From Candidatus Gastranaerophilales bacterium (GTDB lineage Bacteria > Cyanobacteriota > Vampirovibrionia > Gastranaerophilales > Gastranaerophilaceae): a stretch of 64,000 nt of DNA. Shown here one piece after another: positions 35,093 to 43,905 of the stretch. Below the pieces are notes generated by a model that was not told the origin of the DNA, ran no database searches, and saw nothing but the letters and a program-made list of their open reading frames with translations. A program made the translations under genes and the position numbers. The DNA is taken from assembly GCA_900770525.1 (NCBI GenBank), contig CAAHDT010000034.1:39960-103959 (forward strand), read 5' to 3'. Position 1 is the first letter of the stretch. Each line of letters starts with the position of its first letter.

Positions 35093-35875
35093 TTATATCT
35101 TATAATTAATTCCGTGCTTTTTGAAAAGTTTGTTGTAAAAACCGGCAAATTGTTTTAGCCTGCTTTCTGTTAATACCATTGGTAAAAATGGTCTGATTTT
35201 TGTATCTTGCCAGTTATGAAGATGTTGTTTTGTATAGCTTTCGATAAATTTATTAACAAATTTCCTTGTGTCTTTATCCAGTGATACTGAATTTTCATTC
35301 TCAATTTTTTGTACCAGTTTTTCTGCTACTTGGTGATAATATGGTTGGACTTTTGGGTTGTTTTTAATATTGTTTAATATCTTTAATGTTATATAACTTG
35401 TGGTTAAATTGGGTTTAAGCCTGCATTTCAGATGAAATGGTATAGCGTTTGGGTACGCTTCGACTTCTAAAGTTTTTATTCCGTTTTCTTTAAACTCTAT
35501 AATGCTCGAAAGTCGTAAAATTTCTCCAAGTCCGTTTCTTCTTTGGGGTAAGTGTGTTTCTATATAGCCATATTTGATCGTTGCATTCGATTTATTTATC
35601 ATATATTCGTAATGCCCGAGTTTTGATTTTTTTTCATCTGTAATGATGGTATTTATATTAAGTGCATCCTTGTTGCTCTTTGCTTTACTTGTTGTTGTTT
35701 TAATATATCCTGTGCCATTTTTATAATTAACAGGAGTTTCTTTTAGGATTTTGTAAGTATCAGATTGTCGCGAAACATTTTTGAATTTCAAAGCAGATGT
35801 TTCATTATTCGGAACACTTTTTCTTAGACAAGCAAATAAATTAAGATTGTGTAATTTAGGGAATATGCCAAACAT
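35093..35875 (-). CDS. Lineage-specific GNAT-like acetyltransferase
   Basis: A 260-residue protein. Residues about 100-170 carry a GNAT-like signature: YIETHLPQRRNGLGEILRLS, where RRNGLG stands for the acetyl-CoA-binding R/Q-x-x-G-x-G/A loop, followed by TLEVEAYPNAIPFHLKC, which resembles the 'A..A...Y.k.GF' strand and helix of the fold. The first 75 residues and the helical C-terminus are not recognised. Substrate unknown. No operon partner. It faces the gene-free stretch at the left edge of the accessory island. Confidence 0.5.
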   Translation of the reverse strand: MFGIFPKLHNLNLFACLRKSVPNNETSALKFKNVSRQSDTYKILKETPVNYKNGTGYIKTTTSKAKSNKDALNINTIITDEKKSKLGHYEYMINKSNATIKYGYIETHLPQRRNGLGEILRLSSIIEFKENGIKTLEVEAYPNAIPFHLKCRLKPNLTTSYITLKILNNIKNNPKVQPYYHQVAEKLVQKIENENSVSLDKDTRKFVNKFIESYTKQHLHNWQDTKIRPFLPMVLTESRLKQFAGFYNKLFKKHGINYKI

Positions 35876-35984
35876 ACATGTTTAAATGTTCCTAAAGAAA
35901 ATTTTTTGCTAAAACAGTGTTGAAAATACATAAAAATTAGATAAATCGTAATGTTTATTATATGATGCATCTTGCAGGATAAAA

Positions 35985-36058
35985 GATGTCTTTCGAAAAG
36001 GAACTAACCGACAACTTTGAGGTAGACTTTCTGGTTGGTTCCCGACTAGAAAGAGGTC
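35985..36058. other. Long imperfect hairpin, possible structured RNA
   Basis: Two stacked stems: GATGTCTTTC (35985-35994) with GAAAGAGGTC (36049-36058), one mismatch and one wobble, and inside it GGAACTAACC (36000-36009) with GGTTGGTTCC (36033-36042), one wobble. A 23-nt apical loop remains. There is no T tail, so it is not a simple terminator. Confidence 0.4.
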
Positions 36059-36148
36059 GATATGAACGATATCAATTTGACTTTATTTTCTTAATTTGTC
36101 AATTGTTTGTAATAATTTATTTTCAAATTAATAATAAATAAACTGGAG

Positions 36149-36270
36149 ACGAGGGGAGTTTCTTGCTCACTCGCGTTTAACGGCAATTCCGTGTTTTGCT
36201 TATGTGTATTCTACACAATCGCAAAAGCACTCCAGCCCATCTTGAATTTGCTCCACGCTCACAGAGTTTC
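36149..36270. repeat. Intergenic repeat family, copy A
   Basis: Hand alignment with 55749-55870 shows the shared core CTTGCT..CTCGC.TTTAACGG, then a hairpin (TTTTGC/GCAAAA here, TTGCCTGC/GCAGGCAA there) and a shared GCTC...AGTT tail. The sequence is richer in G+C than its surroundings. The start resembles the reverse complement of a tRNA 3' end. Short open frames inside are not genes. Confidence 0.45.
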
Positions 36271-36420
36271 ACAATTATACCTACGGTATAGTTTGTTCAA
36301 TCTGTTCGCTATCCGAACTCGCTTTGCTCCGTCCGTACGCAAATCCGCTCAAACTCTCAACCTCACGGACTGTGCCGAACTCGAACGATTGATTATCGTT
36401 TGAGTAAGAGGTAGTCGGCG

Positions 36421-36433
36421 CTCCAAGAGATTT
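36421..36433. repeat. Left copy of a 13-bp inverted repeat flanking the island
   Basis: CTCCAAGAGATTT here is the exact reverse complement of 55682-55694. The two enclose the transposition and defence genes. Confidence 0.45.
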
Positions 36434-36455
36434 GTATAAAGAGAAGGATAGATTT

Positions 36456-36958
36456 ATAAAAATGTAAAGTTAAGCTATTAGGGAAAAGGTTAGTATTATT
36501 GGACTTTGTTGCCACTTCCTTGTCTAAAAAAATGTAATATAGAAAATATCCGATTTATCCTTTTCTTATCCTTGGAATTATCCTTTTTTCGTTTAATAAT
36601 CTGCATTTTAGCCTTAAATTCGCTTGTTTTTTGAAGATTTTAAAGGATAAAAATGGATAATAACCATTACATTTTAGTATGTAATATTTAAAAATTTCCC
36701 AGTAGTCGGAAACCTATTTAAAACAACTCATTTGACATTTATAAAATTTTATGGGAAGTGGAAATGTAATCTCAAAAAATGTAATGGTCGGATAAAAATG
36801 TAATAGTTATAAAATAATTTAAAAAGAGTTTAAAACCCATTTAAATTCTGTTTAATAACCGTTTTTAATAACAAGTTATCTAATTTGGCTTACTCACAAA
36901 AAAAACATTACATTTTTAGAATAATTTTTTATTTTTGTAATATAAAAATGTAATAGTT
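36456..36958. repeat. Array of ATAAAAATGTAAT motifs, possible transposase sites
   Basis: At least eight copies of a core AAAATGTAAT, in both orientations, fill this 500-bp gene-free stretch. A 17-bp version, ATAAAAATGTAATAGTT, occurs exactly at 36792 and 36942, 150 bp apart. The array ends at the first gene of the island. Confidence 0.5.
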
Positions 36959-36959
36959 G

Positions 36960-37184
36960 TTATTCTCTTGCTTGATTTAAAATTTGAGCGATATCTGTTT
37001 CTTTGTATTCTTTAACTTTTGCTTCTTGCATATCTCTTTGAAAGCTATTAAAACATTTCTCGCAGATGTAAAATGAATATTTATCTGTATGGCGCATTTT
37101 CTTTACTAGAAAAATTTTAGAATTTCCTCCACAAACCATACAAGGAACTTCCACCTCCTCATTCATTTTCACATACTTAATCAT
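36960..37184 (-). CDS. Small zinc-ribbon protein
   Basis: A 74-residue protein with two CxxC knuckles, CMVCGG (about 15-18) and CEKC (about 41-44), which would bind one zinc ion. The C-terminal part is a charged helix. No further family is recognised; small ribbon proteins of this type are often transcription or nuclease accessory factors. It stands at the left end of the island, and its 3' end abuts the AAAATGTAAT array. Confidence 0.6.
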   Translation of the reverse strand: MIKYVKMNEEVEVPCMVCGGNSKIFLVKKMRHTDKYSFYICEKCFNSFQRDMQEAKVKEYKETDIAQILNQARE

Positions 37185-37275
37185 CTAATCCACTCTGCTT
37201 TTGATTCATGGTATATGATGATTTTGTTATTTCAACCATAAAGTAATTTATGATAAATAGTTTTTAAGAAAATCT

Positions 37276-38547
37276 TCAAAAATATTTTAAAATTATATTC
37301 GTAAGATTATTTATTATTTCTTTTTTTTGTTTATCATCTGCTTTTTCTGTAAAGTGCCACCCACCATTTTGCCCTAAAATATTAATTGCATCCTTAATTC
37401 TTGGGGAATTAGCAAGTTCTTCAACTAATCGTTCTTTTATCTCTGAATATACACTACATTGAATTTCATTCCATTTTTTGTGCGGATTTAATTGATAATA
37501 TAGCTCCATGATTCGACCTAAATCTTGTCTGATATTATTAGAGGCAATTTCAAAATTCTTTGCATAATTTAGCAGTTGATCCAAATTATTTGTTTCTGCT
37601 AGCTCATGGCAAGTTGGTATAAACTCATGTTGAGCCAATAAATTATACCCATAGCTATACGAAAAATCCTCTCCATTGTAGTTATTATCTAATATGCATA
37701 CATATGGAGTGATACTAAATAATTTTATATAACCAATAATTTGTTTGTTATTTTTGTCCCCTCGAATAAATACATGATGAGAAATTTCATTTTCAACCTC
37801 ATCAAATAGAGGTGTTCCCAAAGAGTAGAAATGACAAAAATCCCATACTTTATCAGATTTATTTTTTAATATATTGATAATGTCGCTTTCATTGAACTTT
37901 ATCGCAGGATTTTCATTTTTAAGAAATAGATATAAAATTTTCAAAATCACAAGTGCAATTTTTTTACCACCAAAAGCACATTCAAATTTTATCAAATTGG
38001 GTTTAAATTGAATTTTATTATTTGAAATTTGAATCCAATTTTTATCAATTTCATCTTGCACACACTTTATCACTTTTTTAAAATCATAGCCATTTTCTTT
38101 TAGTTTCTTTTCGTTTGATCTAAAGAATTTTCCAATGTCACCTTTAAGTTTCTTTTTATCAACAGGTCCCTCTATAGCTATTGTTAATTGGTTATTTTCA
38201 TTAAAGTCAATTTTAACATAGCTTTCAGCTAATTCATAATCTCCATTGGAGAAATATTTATATTTTTTCCCATCATCAACTGATGTCACTACAACCGGCT
38301 CCGATTCACCTCGTTCTCTTTTTATATTGAACATATTAATAATTTGAGAGTAAACACCATCTAATCCATTATCAATTTCTTGACCAAGAGTAGAGTTGCA
38401 ATCTTTACATATTAAATTTTTGGATTTTATTCTTCCACATATAGCATTTGGAATAATATGCTCTTTGGATAGTTCCTCAAAATCCCTTCCGCAAAATAAA
38501 CATTTTTTCACAAATTGGTCCTCTGAATTTAATATTGTATCATTCAT
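37276..38547 (-). CDS. HNH-type endonuclease-like protein
   Basis: A 423-residue protein. An HNH zinc-finger nuclease motif lies at the N-terminus: CLFCGRD, KEHIIPNAIC and LICKDCNSTLG (about 16-55), where the H in KEHIIP is the catalytic-type residue and the cysteines bind zinc. The remaining 360 residues are not recognised, alternate beta and helical stretches, and may be a target-recognition or effector domain. It lies within the accessory island and is transcribed away from the transposase. A defence role is plausible but inferred. Confidence 0.65.
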   Translation of the reverse strand: MNDTILNSEDQFVKKCLFCGRDFEELSKEHIIPNAICGRIKSKNLICKDCNSTLGQEIDNGLDGVYSQIINMFNIKRERGESEPVVVTSVDDGKKYKYFSNGDYELAESYVKIDFNENNQLTIAIEGPVDKKKLKGDIGKFFRSNEKKLKENGYDFKKVIKCVQDEIDKNWIQISNNKIQFKPNLIKFECAFGGKKIALVILKILYLFLKNENPAIKFNESDIINILKNKSDKVWDFCHFYSLGTPLFDEVENEISHHVFIRGDKNNKQIIGYIKLFSITPYVCILDNNYNGEDFSYSYGYNLLAQHEFIPTCHELAETNNLDQLLNYAKNFEIASNNIRQDLGRIMELYYQLNPHKKWNEIQCSVYSEIKERLVEELANSPRIKDAINILGQNGGWHFTEKADDKQKKEIINNLTNIILKYF

Positions 38548-38675
38548 CTACTATTATAGTAATTCATTTCGTATAAAACAAGCTTTCATCTTCTTTTTAT
38601 TTCAAATGTGTTGTTCTGATAAATTTCCCACAAATAGACTTCCAATTTGATAACTTTGGAGTGATTGATGGAAGT

Positions 38676-40775
38676 ATGAAAAGCCTACTTGAAAAATTTA
38701 ATACCACTGAAACTTGGATTGACGTAGATATTTTGGCAAAACTAAAGGGGGTATCTAAAAGAGCAATCCGATTATCTTTTAACAGTAAAAATTCAAAATT
38801 TGAAACAAAAATTGAAAAAGGCAAGGGTGGAAAATTATATAAAATAAGGTTATCGAGTATTGAAGACGACTTGCAACTTAAATATATCCACGAATATTAT
38901 GATACTCTTACTACGACAAACAATATCGTTGAATTGCATAATTTTCAAACTAAAAAAGAACAAATTATTTCGTTCAAACAAAGAGAAATGGCTCTTGCAA
39001 AGTATGATTTGGTTAGAATTTGGAATAATTATAGGTTGGAAGAAAAACAAAATGGAATTTCTAAAAAAGTTGCCGATAGCGAATTTTTAACAACATATAA
39101 TACAGGTTTATTGTATTCTAAAATATTTAATGTTTTGGGTAAAATCAGCATTGGTGCTTTGTATCGGTGGAAAGCTTTATTAGAAGATAAAAACGACTGG
39201 ACAGTTTTAATTGGTAATTACAACTACACAGCAAACGGTTGTTATAGAACTAGTCTTAGCGAAAACGAGATTAAAATATTTTTAAATATACTTCTATCCC
39301 CAAACAAATTTTCAATCGGTCGAGCGATAACATTAACTCAATATATTTTAAAAGAAAAGAATGCAGAAAATATTCCAACGGAAGCAACATTAAGAAGATA
39401 TGCAAAATGGTATAAAGCCAATAACTTAGATAAATGGACTTTGGCTCGTGATGGAATGAAAGCTCTAAAAGATAAAGTTGAACCATATATCGTAAGAGAT
39501 ACGAGTATGCTTGAAGTTGGGCAAGTATTAGTAGCTGATGGACATACTTTAAACTTTCAAGTTATTAATCCATTTACAGGAAAACCATCAAGAGCAACAC
39601 TTATCGGATTTTTAGATTGGAAATCAGGCGGACTTGTCGGTTACGATATTATGCTCGAAGAAAATACACAAAATATAGCATCAGCCTTGAGAAATGCAAT
39701 TTTAACAATGGATAAAATTCCTGAGTATGTTTATCAAGATAATGGTCGAGCATTTAAATCAAAATTTTTCAACGGTGATTCAAAATTCGAAGAACTAGGT
39801 TTCACAGGGATTTATGAAAAATTAGGAATTAAACCTGTTTATGCAACTCCATATAATGCAAGAGCAAAAGTAATTGAAAGGTTCTTTTTGGATTTTCAAG
39901 AAAGTTTTGAAAAACTTATGCCAAGCTACATTGGAACAAGCATTGATAATAAACCTGCCTATATGAACAGAAATGAAAAATTGCACAAGCAAATTCACGA
40001 GCAAAATGCAAATTTTGTTCCGACTATTGAACAAGCATTAATCTTGGTTAGAGAATGGCTGAAGTTTAAACATTCCCAACCTTGTCCTAATGATAGAACT
40101 AAAACTATCCAGCAAATGTTGGCCAGTATTCAAAGACAAAATATTAATGAATCACAACTTGATGATTTGATGATGGCAACAGAGCTAAAACATATCGGCA
40201 GGAATGGAATCAGATTTTTAAAAGCAGATTACTTTAATGATGTACTTTACGGAATCAGAGAAAAATGCATTATTAAATACAATTTAAACGATCTTTCATA
40301 TATCAAAATTTATTCTATTAAAGGTGAATTTTTATGCAGAGCCGATAGAGTAACAGCAACACACCCACTTGCTCATTTGATGGGTGAAGTTAAAGATATT
40401 GAAGATTACAAACAAAAGATTAGAAAACAAAAGCAATTACAGAATAAAACATTGAAAGCTGTTAAACAGCATTTTTCACTTGAAGATATTGATTTAATTA
40501 AATCAAAACTCATTGAGGCAGAAATTAATGCTGAAGAAATTCCTGTAATTGAAAAACAAGAAATTAAAAAAGAAAAAGAAAAAGAAAAAGAAAAAGTAAA
40601 AGTAAAAGTAAAGGAGCCAGAAAGCTATGTTAAAAACCGAAAACGACCAATATTCAAAGATAATTATGAACGATATGAGTGGCATATGAAAAATGGTTGT
40701 ATTGGAAATGAAGATAGGCAATGGCTCAGCGAATATATAAGATCGGAGGAATTTAAAATTATTTATGAAAAATAG
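38676..40775 (+). CDS. MuA/TniA-like DDE transposase
   Basis: About 700 residues. An N-terminal winged-helix/Mu-type DNA-binding domain holds WIDVDILAKLKGVSKRAIR. The integrase core has the DDE triad at about residues 288 (VADGHT), 355 (YQDNGR) and 401 (KVIERFF). A Mu-type beta-barrel domain follows, with RADRVTATHPLAH. The C-terminal tail has a Lys-Glu/Lys-Val run encoded by 6-bp tandem repeats. It would cut and join transposon ends. The start is uncertain: the ATG at 38676 or a GTG at 38661. The end overlaps the ATPase gene by 11 bp, as in Mu-, Tn552- and Tn7-type systems. Confidence 0.9.
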   Translation: MKSLLEKFNTTETWIDVDILAKLKGVSKRAIRLSFNSKNSKFETKIEKGKGGKLYKIRLSSIEDDLQLKYIHEYYDTLTTTNNIVELHNFQTKKEQIISFKQREMALAKYDLVRIWNNYRLEEKQNGISKKVADSEFLTTYNTGLLYSKIFNVLGKISIGALYRWKALLEDKNDWTVLIGNYNYTANGCYRTSLSENEIKIFLNILLSPNKFSIGRAITLTQYILKEKNAENIPTEATLRRYAKWYKANNLDKWTLARDGMKALKDKVEPYIVRDTSMLEVGQVLVADGHTLNFQVINPFTGKPSRATLIGFLDWKSGGLVGYDIMLEENTQNIASALRNAILTMDKIPEYVYQDNGRAFKSKFFNGDSKFEELGFTGIYEKLGIKPVYATPYNARAKVIERFFLDFQESFEKLMPSYIGTSIDNKPAYMNRNEKLHKQIHEQNANFVPTIEQALILVREWLKFKHSQPCPNDRTKTIQQMLASIQRQNINESQLDDLMMATELKHIGRNGIRFLKADYFNDVLYGIREKCIIKYNLNDLSYIKIYSIKGEFLCRADRVTATHPLAHLMGEVKDIEDYKQKIRKQKQLQNKTLKAVKQHFSLEDIDLIKSKLIEAEINAEEIPVIEKQEIKKEKEKEKEKVKVKVKEPESYVKNRKRPIFKDNYERYEWHMKNGCIGNEDRQWLSEYIRSEEFKIIYEK

Positions 40776-41454
40776 TTTGATTAAAACAAGAAATGTGAAA
40801 AGATTTATATCCTTGATGGATAATCTTCAAAAAGCACCCTCAAATGTTTCAAAAATGGCACTAGTTTATGGGGCATTCGGACTTGGTAAATCTCAAACGA
40901 TAATGTGGTGGGTTACAAATCATGATGCAATTTATGTTAGATGCAATCACAACATTTCACCAAGATGGCTTTTAAGCGAAATTGTGAAAGAATTAGACGA
41001 AGGTCCTTGCTATACTTCGCAAAGATTATTTGAACAGATTGAAGAAAAATTAAAATACAATCCTAAAATCCTTGTTGTTGATGAGATTGACTATTTATTC
41101 TCAAATAAGCACACAATAGAAACACTAAGGGATATTCACGATAAGTTGGGTATTCCTGTTTTATTGGTAGGAATGGAATTAGCAGATAAAAAGCTACAAA
41201 AATACGGACATATTAACGATAGAATTTTTGCAAAATTGAAATTTGAAAAATTATCAAAGGAGGATTTTAAAGAAATTATTGAAACCTTATCGGAAGTGGA
41301 ATTTAGTGATAACGCAATAAAATATATAACAAACAGAAATCTACAATTCCGGCAAGTTGTAAAAATAATAGCAAAGTCGGAGCAATTAGCACAAACAAAT
41401 AAATTAACGGAAATAACAGAAGAAATAATCAAAGGAGTTATTGATGAAGAATAA
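40765..41454 (+). CDS. MuB/TniB-like AAA+ ATPase
   Basis: A 229-residue ATPase with Walker A GAFGLGKSQ (about 33-40), Walker B ILVVDEIDYLF (about 108) and sensor-type VLLVGMEL. This is the compact MuB/ExeA layout. Such proteins bind target DNA as filaments, deliver it to the transposase and confer target immunity. It overlaps the transposase by 11 bp upstream and the next gene by 11 bp downstream, which implies stoichiometric, coupled translation. Confidence 0.9.
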   Translation: MKNSLIKTRNVKRFISLMDNLQKAPSNVSKMALVYGAFGLGKSQTIMWWVTNHDAIYVRCNHNISPRWLLSEIVKELDEGPCYTSQRLFEQIEEKLKYNPKILVVDEIDYLFSNKHTIETLRDIHDKLGIPVLLVGMELADKKLQKYGHINDRIFAKLKFEKLSKEDFKEIIETLSEVEFSDNAIKYITNRNLQFRQVVKIIAKSEQLAQTNKLTEITEEIIKGVIDEE

Positions 41455-42109
41455 GGTTCTAAAATTATGCAAACGCTTGAATAAAGTTACAGCATCAGAA
41501 ATCGCACCGATTTTAATGCTTGATGAAAAAGAGGTTTCAAATATTTTAAATGAATTGGTTAGCGAAGATAAGCTGACTGTTGGAGAGGATTTGATTTATT
41601 TTTACAAAGAGGTTAAAAGAAAAGCTACTCTGCCGTTGTTTTTTGAATATAGAGAAAAAGAAGAAATTGAGTTATTAATTAGATGTTTTAGTTGTGAAAT
41701 TCCAAGCATAAAAGCAAGCTGGTTATTGAGAATAAAAGAAACTGTTATTTGTAGATTTTATTCATATTTTAGAGAGCTTATTTACAATAAACAATTAGAA
41801 GAATTAAAGGTTTTGTTTAATAAAAATCCTAAAATACCCTGCGAGAGAAATTTTGTAGGTGTTTTGAATTTTATGTATTATTACAATGGACAAACATATA
41901 TTTCAAAGAAAAAATTATTACACAAACATACAGAAAAACCATTTTTAAAAATGGATATGCTGGAGTTTAAAAAAGATTATTCAAAATTAACAAGAAGAGT
42001 AAATCACAACAGTATGCAAAATTTTGTTCATTTACATTTATCGGAGCAAATTTTTAGATTTAATCATAATTATGATAAAGTGTATGAGGAAATAACAAGA
42101 TTTATTTAA
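41444..42109 (+). CDS. Third gene of the transposition operon, unknown
   Basis: A 221-residue protein started at the ATG at 41444, 6 bp after AAAGGAG. Residues 1-60 look like a winged helix (KVTASEIAPILMLDEKEVSNILNEL). The rest contains a pair of cysteines (RCFSCEI), a long helix pair and a basic, His-rich C-terminus (KKKLLHKH, NHNSMQNF). It has no clear TniQ zinc-finger pattern. By position it corresponds to the target-selection factor of TnsB-TnsC-TniQ-like modules. That role is inference. Confidence 0.6.
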   Translation: MKNKVLKLCKRLNKVTASEIAPILMLDEKEVSNILNELVSEDKLTVGEDLIYFYKEVKRKATLPLFFEYREKEEIELLIRCFSCEIPSIKASWLLRIKETVICRFYSYFRELIYNKQLEELKVLFNKNPKIPCERNFVGVLNFMYYYNGQTYISKKKLLHKHTEKPFLKMDMLEFKKDYSKLTRRVNHNSMQNFVHLHLSEQIFRFNHNYDKVYEEITRFI

Positions 42110-42131
42110 AATTTTTGTATATAATTGAGCT

Positions 42132-43127
42132 ATGGATAAAGAATTACAAAAAGGCGAAATAATAATTTACACAAGCGAAGACGGCTCAATTTCACTTGAT
42201 ACAAAGCTTGAAAACGATACAATTTGGCTTACACAAGATATGATTGTAACCTTATTTAATTCAAGCAAAGCAAACATATCCGAACATATTAGTCATATTT
42301 TTCAAGAAGAAGAATTAGACAGAGAATCAACTGTTCGGAATTTCCGAACAGTTCGAAAAGAAGGTAGCAGAAATGTTTCAAGGAATTTAGAATATTATAA
42401 TCTGGATATGATCATTGCTGTCGGTTATAGAGTTAATTCTAAAATTGCTACAAAGTTTAGAAAATGGGCGACTAATACATTAAGAGAATATCTTACTAAA
42501 GGTTATGTTATCAATGAAAAAATGTTAAAGGCTCAACAAAACAAAATCCAAACTTTGCAATCAACTGTAAGCCTTTTAACAAGAAGTATTCAAAACCAAA
42601 TTTCAACAGTTGATGAAGCACAAGATGTTGCGAACATTTTAGATAATTTTGCAAAAGGTTTGGATTTGTTGGATGATTTTGACCACAAAACACTTGATAC
42701 AAAAGGAAAATCACAAAAAGAAAGTGTTGTTATTTCAGAAAGCGAATTTTTAAAAGTCATTGATAAAATGAAATCAGAATTTGCCTCTGATGTTTTTGCA
42801 AATCCAAAAGACGAAAGTTTTGCAAGCTCTGTCAATCAAATTTATCAAACTTTTGGCGGGAATGATTGTTATCCGACTTTAGAAGAAAAAGCTGCAATGC
42901 TTTTGTATTTAATCACTAAAAACCATTCTTTTTCTGATGGGAATAAACGTATTGCAGCAAGTTGTTTTTTGTATTTTTTGAACAAAAACAATATGCTCTA
43001 TAAAAATAATTTACCAATTATCGATAACGGAACACTTTTTGCTTTAACTCTTTTGATAGCAGAAAGCAAACCGGAAGAAATGGAAATTATGAAACAAATT
43101 GTTGTAAGTGTTTTAAATAAAGGGTAA
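42132..43127 (+). CDS. RhuM-Fic/DOC fusion protein
   Basis: A 331-residue protein. Residues 1-125 match the RhuM virulence-protein domain (IWLTQDMIVTLF, STVRNFRTVRKEGSR, YYNLDMIIAVGYRV, FRKWATNTLREYLTKGY). A coiled linker follows. The C-terminal domain (about 200-330) is Fic/DOC with the motif HSFSDGNKR at residues 265-273, a variant of HPFxxGNxR with the catalytic His kept. Fic proteins transfer AMP or phosphate to targets. A 25-bp palindrome (42329-42353) lies in the RhuM part. It is likely cargo of the mobile island. Confidence 0.85.
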   Translation: MDKELQKGEIIIYTSEDGSISLDTKLENDTIWLTQDMIVTLFNSSKANISEHISHIFQEEELDRESTVRNFRTVRKEGSRNVSRNLEYYNLDMIIAVGYRVNSKIATKFRKWATNTLREYLTKGYVINEKMLKAQQNKIQTLQSTVSLLTRSIQNQISTVDEAQDVANILDNFAKGLDLLDDFDHKTLDTKGKSQKESVVISESEFLKVIDKMKSEFASDVFANPKDESFASSVNQIYQTFGGNDCYPTLEEKAAMLLYLITKNHSFSDGNKRIAASCFLYFLNKNNMLYKNNLPIIDNGTLFALTLLIAESKPEEMEIMKQIVVSVLNKG

Positions 43128-43142
43128 ATAAAGGAGAGAACT

Positions 43143-43487
43143 ATGCCATATATTGAAGCAAAATTGAGTATTGAATTAAACGACAGTCAGAAAGACGAAT
43201 TACAGGCAAAATTAGTGCAGGCTGTTTCTTCTGCGTTTTCTAAACCAAACGCATATATTATGACAAATATTGAATATGAAAAATCTTTGTATATGGGTGG
43301 TAAAAAAGTTGAAAAAGGTGCTTATATTGAAGTTAAAGCATTGGGAACAGTTGCTAAACCGTCTTGTCAAACTGCAACAAAAACAATTTGCGATATTCTG
43401 ACAAATGACTACGGTTTAAATGGTGCACAAATTTATATTACCTATCACCCTGTTGATATGTGGGGTTGGAATGGATCAATGTTTTAA
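43143..43487 (+). CDS. MIF-like tautomerase
   Basis: A 114-residue protein with the mature N-terminal proline (MPYIEAKLSI) that acts as catalytic base in the tautomerase superfamily. The spacing, the AYIMTNIEY strand and the C-terminal HPVDMWGWNGSMF are those of macrophage-migration-inhibitory-factor/phenylpyruvate-tautomerase relatives. It would work as a trimer on keto-enol substrates. AAAGGAGAG precedes the ATG. Its end overlaps the DUF4186 gene by 17 bp. Confidence 0.88.
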   Translation: MPYIEAKLSIELNDSQKDELQAKLVQAVSSAFSKPNAYIMTNIEYEKSLYMGGKKVEKGAYIEVKALGTVAKPSCQTATKTICDILTNDYGLNGAQIYITYHPVDMWGWNGSMF

Positions 43488-43839
43488 TGTTTTAGATAAA
43501 TTAGCAAAATCAAAATTTAGAAGTAGGTTTAAACTCAGAACAAAAGAGCTTGAATATATCAAGGATAAAGGACTTGATACGATTCATTCTCATGCCTGCG
43601 ATTTTATTCGGGATAGAGTAGCTCCCTCTGAACCCGCAAACGATGGTAAACAAACTCCAATGCACGGACCCCCTGTTTTCATTGCTCAACACGCAACCGC
43701 AACCTGCTGCCGCGGCTGTATTGAAAAATGGCACAAATTTCCCCAACACAGAGAATTAACCAAAACCGAACAAGAATATCTTGTTTCTATAATTATGGAA
43801 TGGATAACCCGCCAAATTGATTCAAACCAAATTCAATAA
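43471..43839 (+). CDS. DUF4186 family protein
   Basis: A 122-residue protein started at the ATG at 43471 inside the end of the tautomerase gene. It carries the DUF4186 core HGPPVFIAQHATATCCRGC followed by KWHKFP and a C-terminal helix SIIMEWITRQI. The invariant His and Cys residues suggest metal binding. Function is unknown. The pairing with a tautomerase gene is tight, with coupled translation. Confidence 0.8.
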   Translation: MDQCFNVLDKLAKSKFRSRFKLRTKELEYIKDKGLDTIHSHACDFIRDRVAPSEPANDGKQTPMHGPPVFIAQHATATCCRGCIEKWHKFPQHRELTKTEQEYLVSIIMEWITRQIDSNQIQ

Positions 43840-43905
43840 CCATTCAAAAATATGTTCAAAACAGTTTTTATGTTATTTTAAAACTAACAAAAAGGAGAAT
43901 TAAAT

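Noticed and set aside
36191..36403. A 70-codon plus-strand frame in the island's left flank
   Set aside because: It lies in the G+C-richer intergenic repeat copy A and looks like translated repeat DNA, with no start signal.
40567..40612. Phase-variable repeat in the transposase gene
   Set aside because: The repeat unit is 6 bp and therefore in frame. Slippage would only lengthen or shorten a Lys-Glu tail, not switch the gene off.
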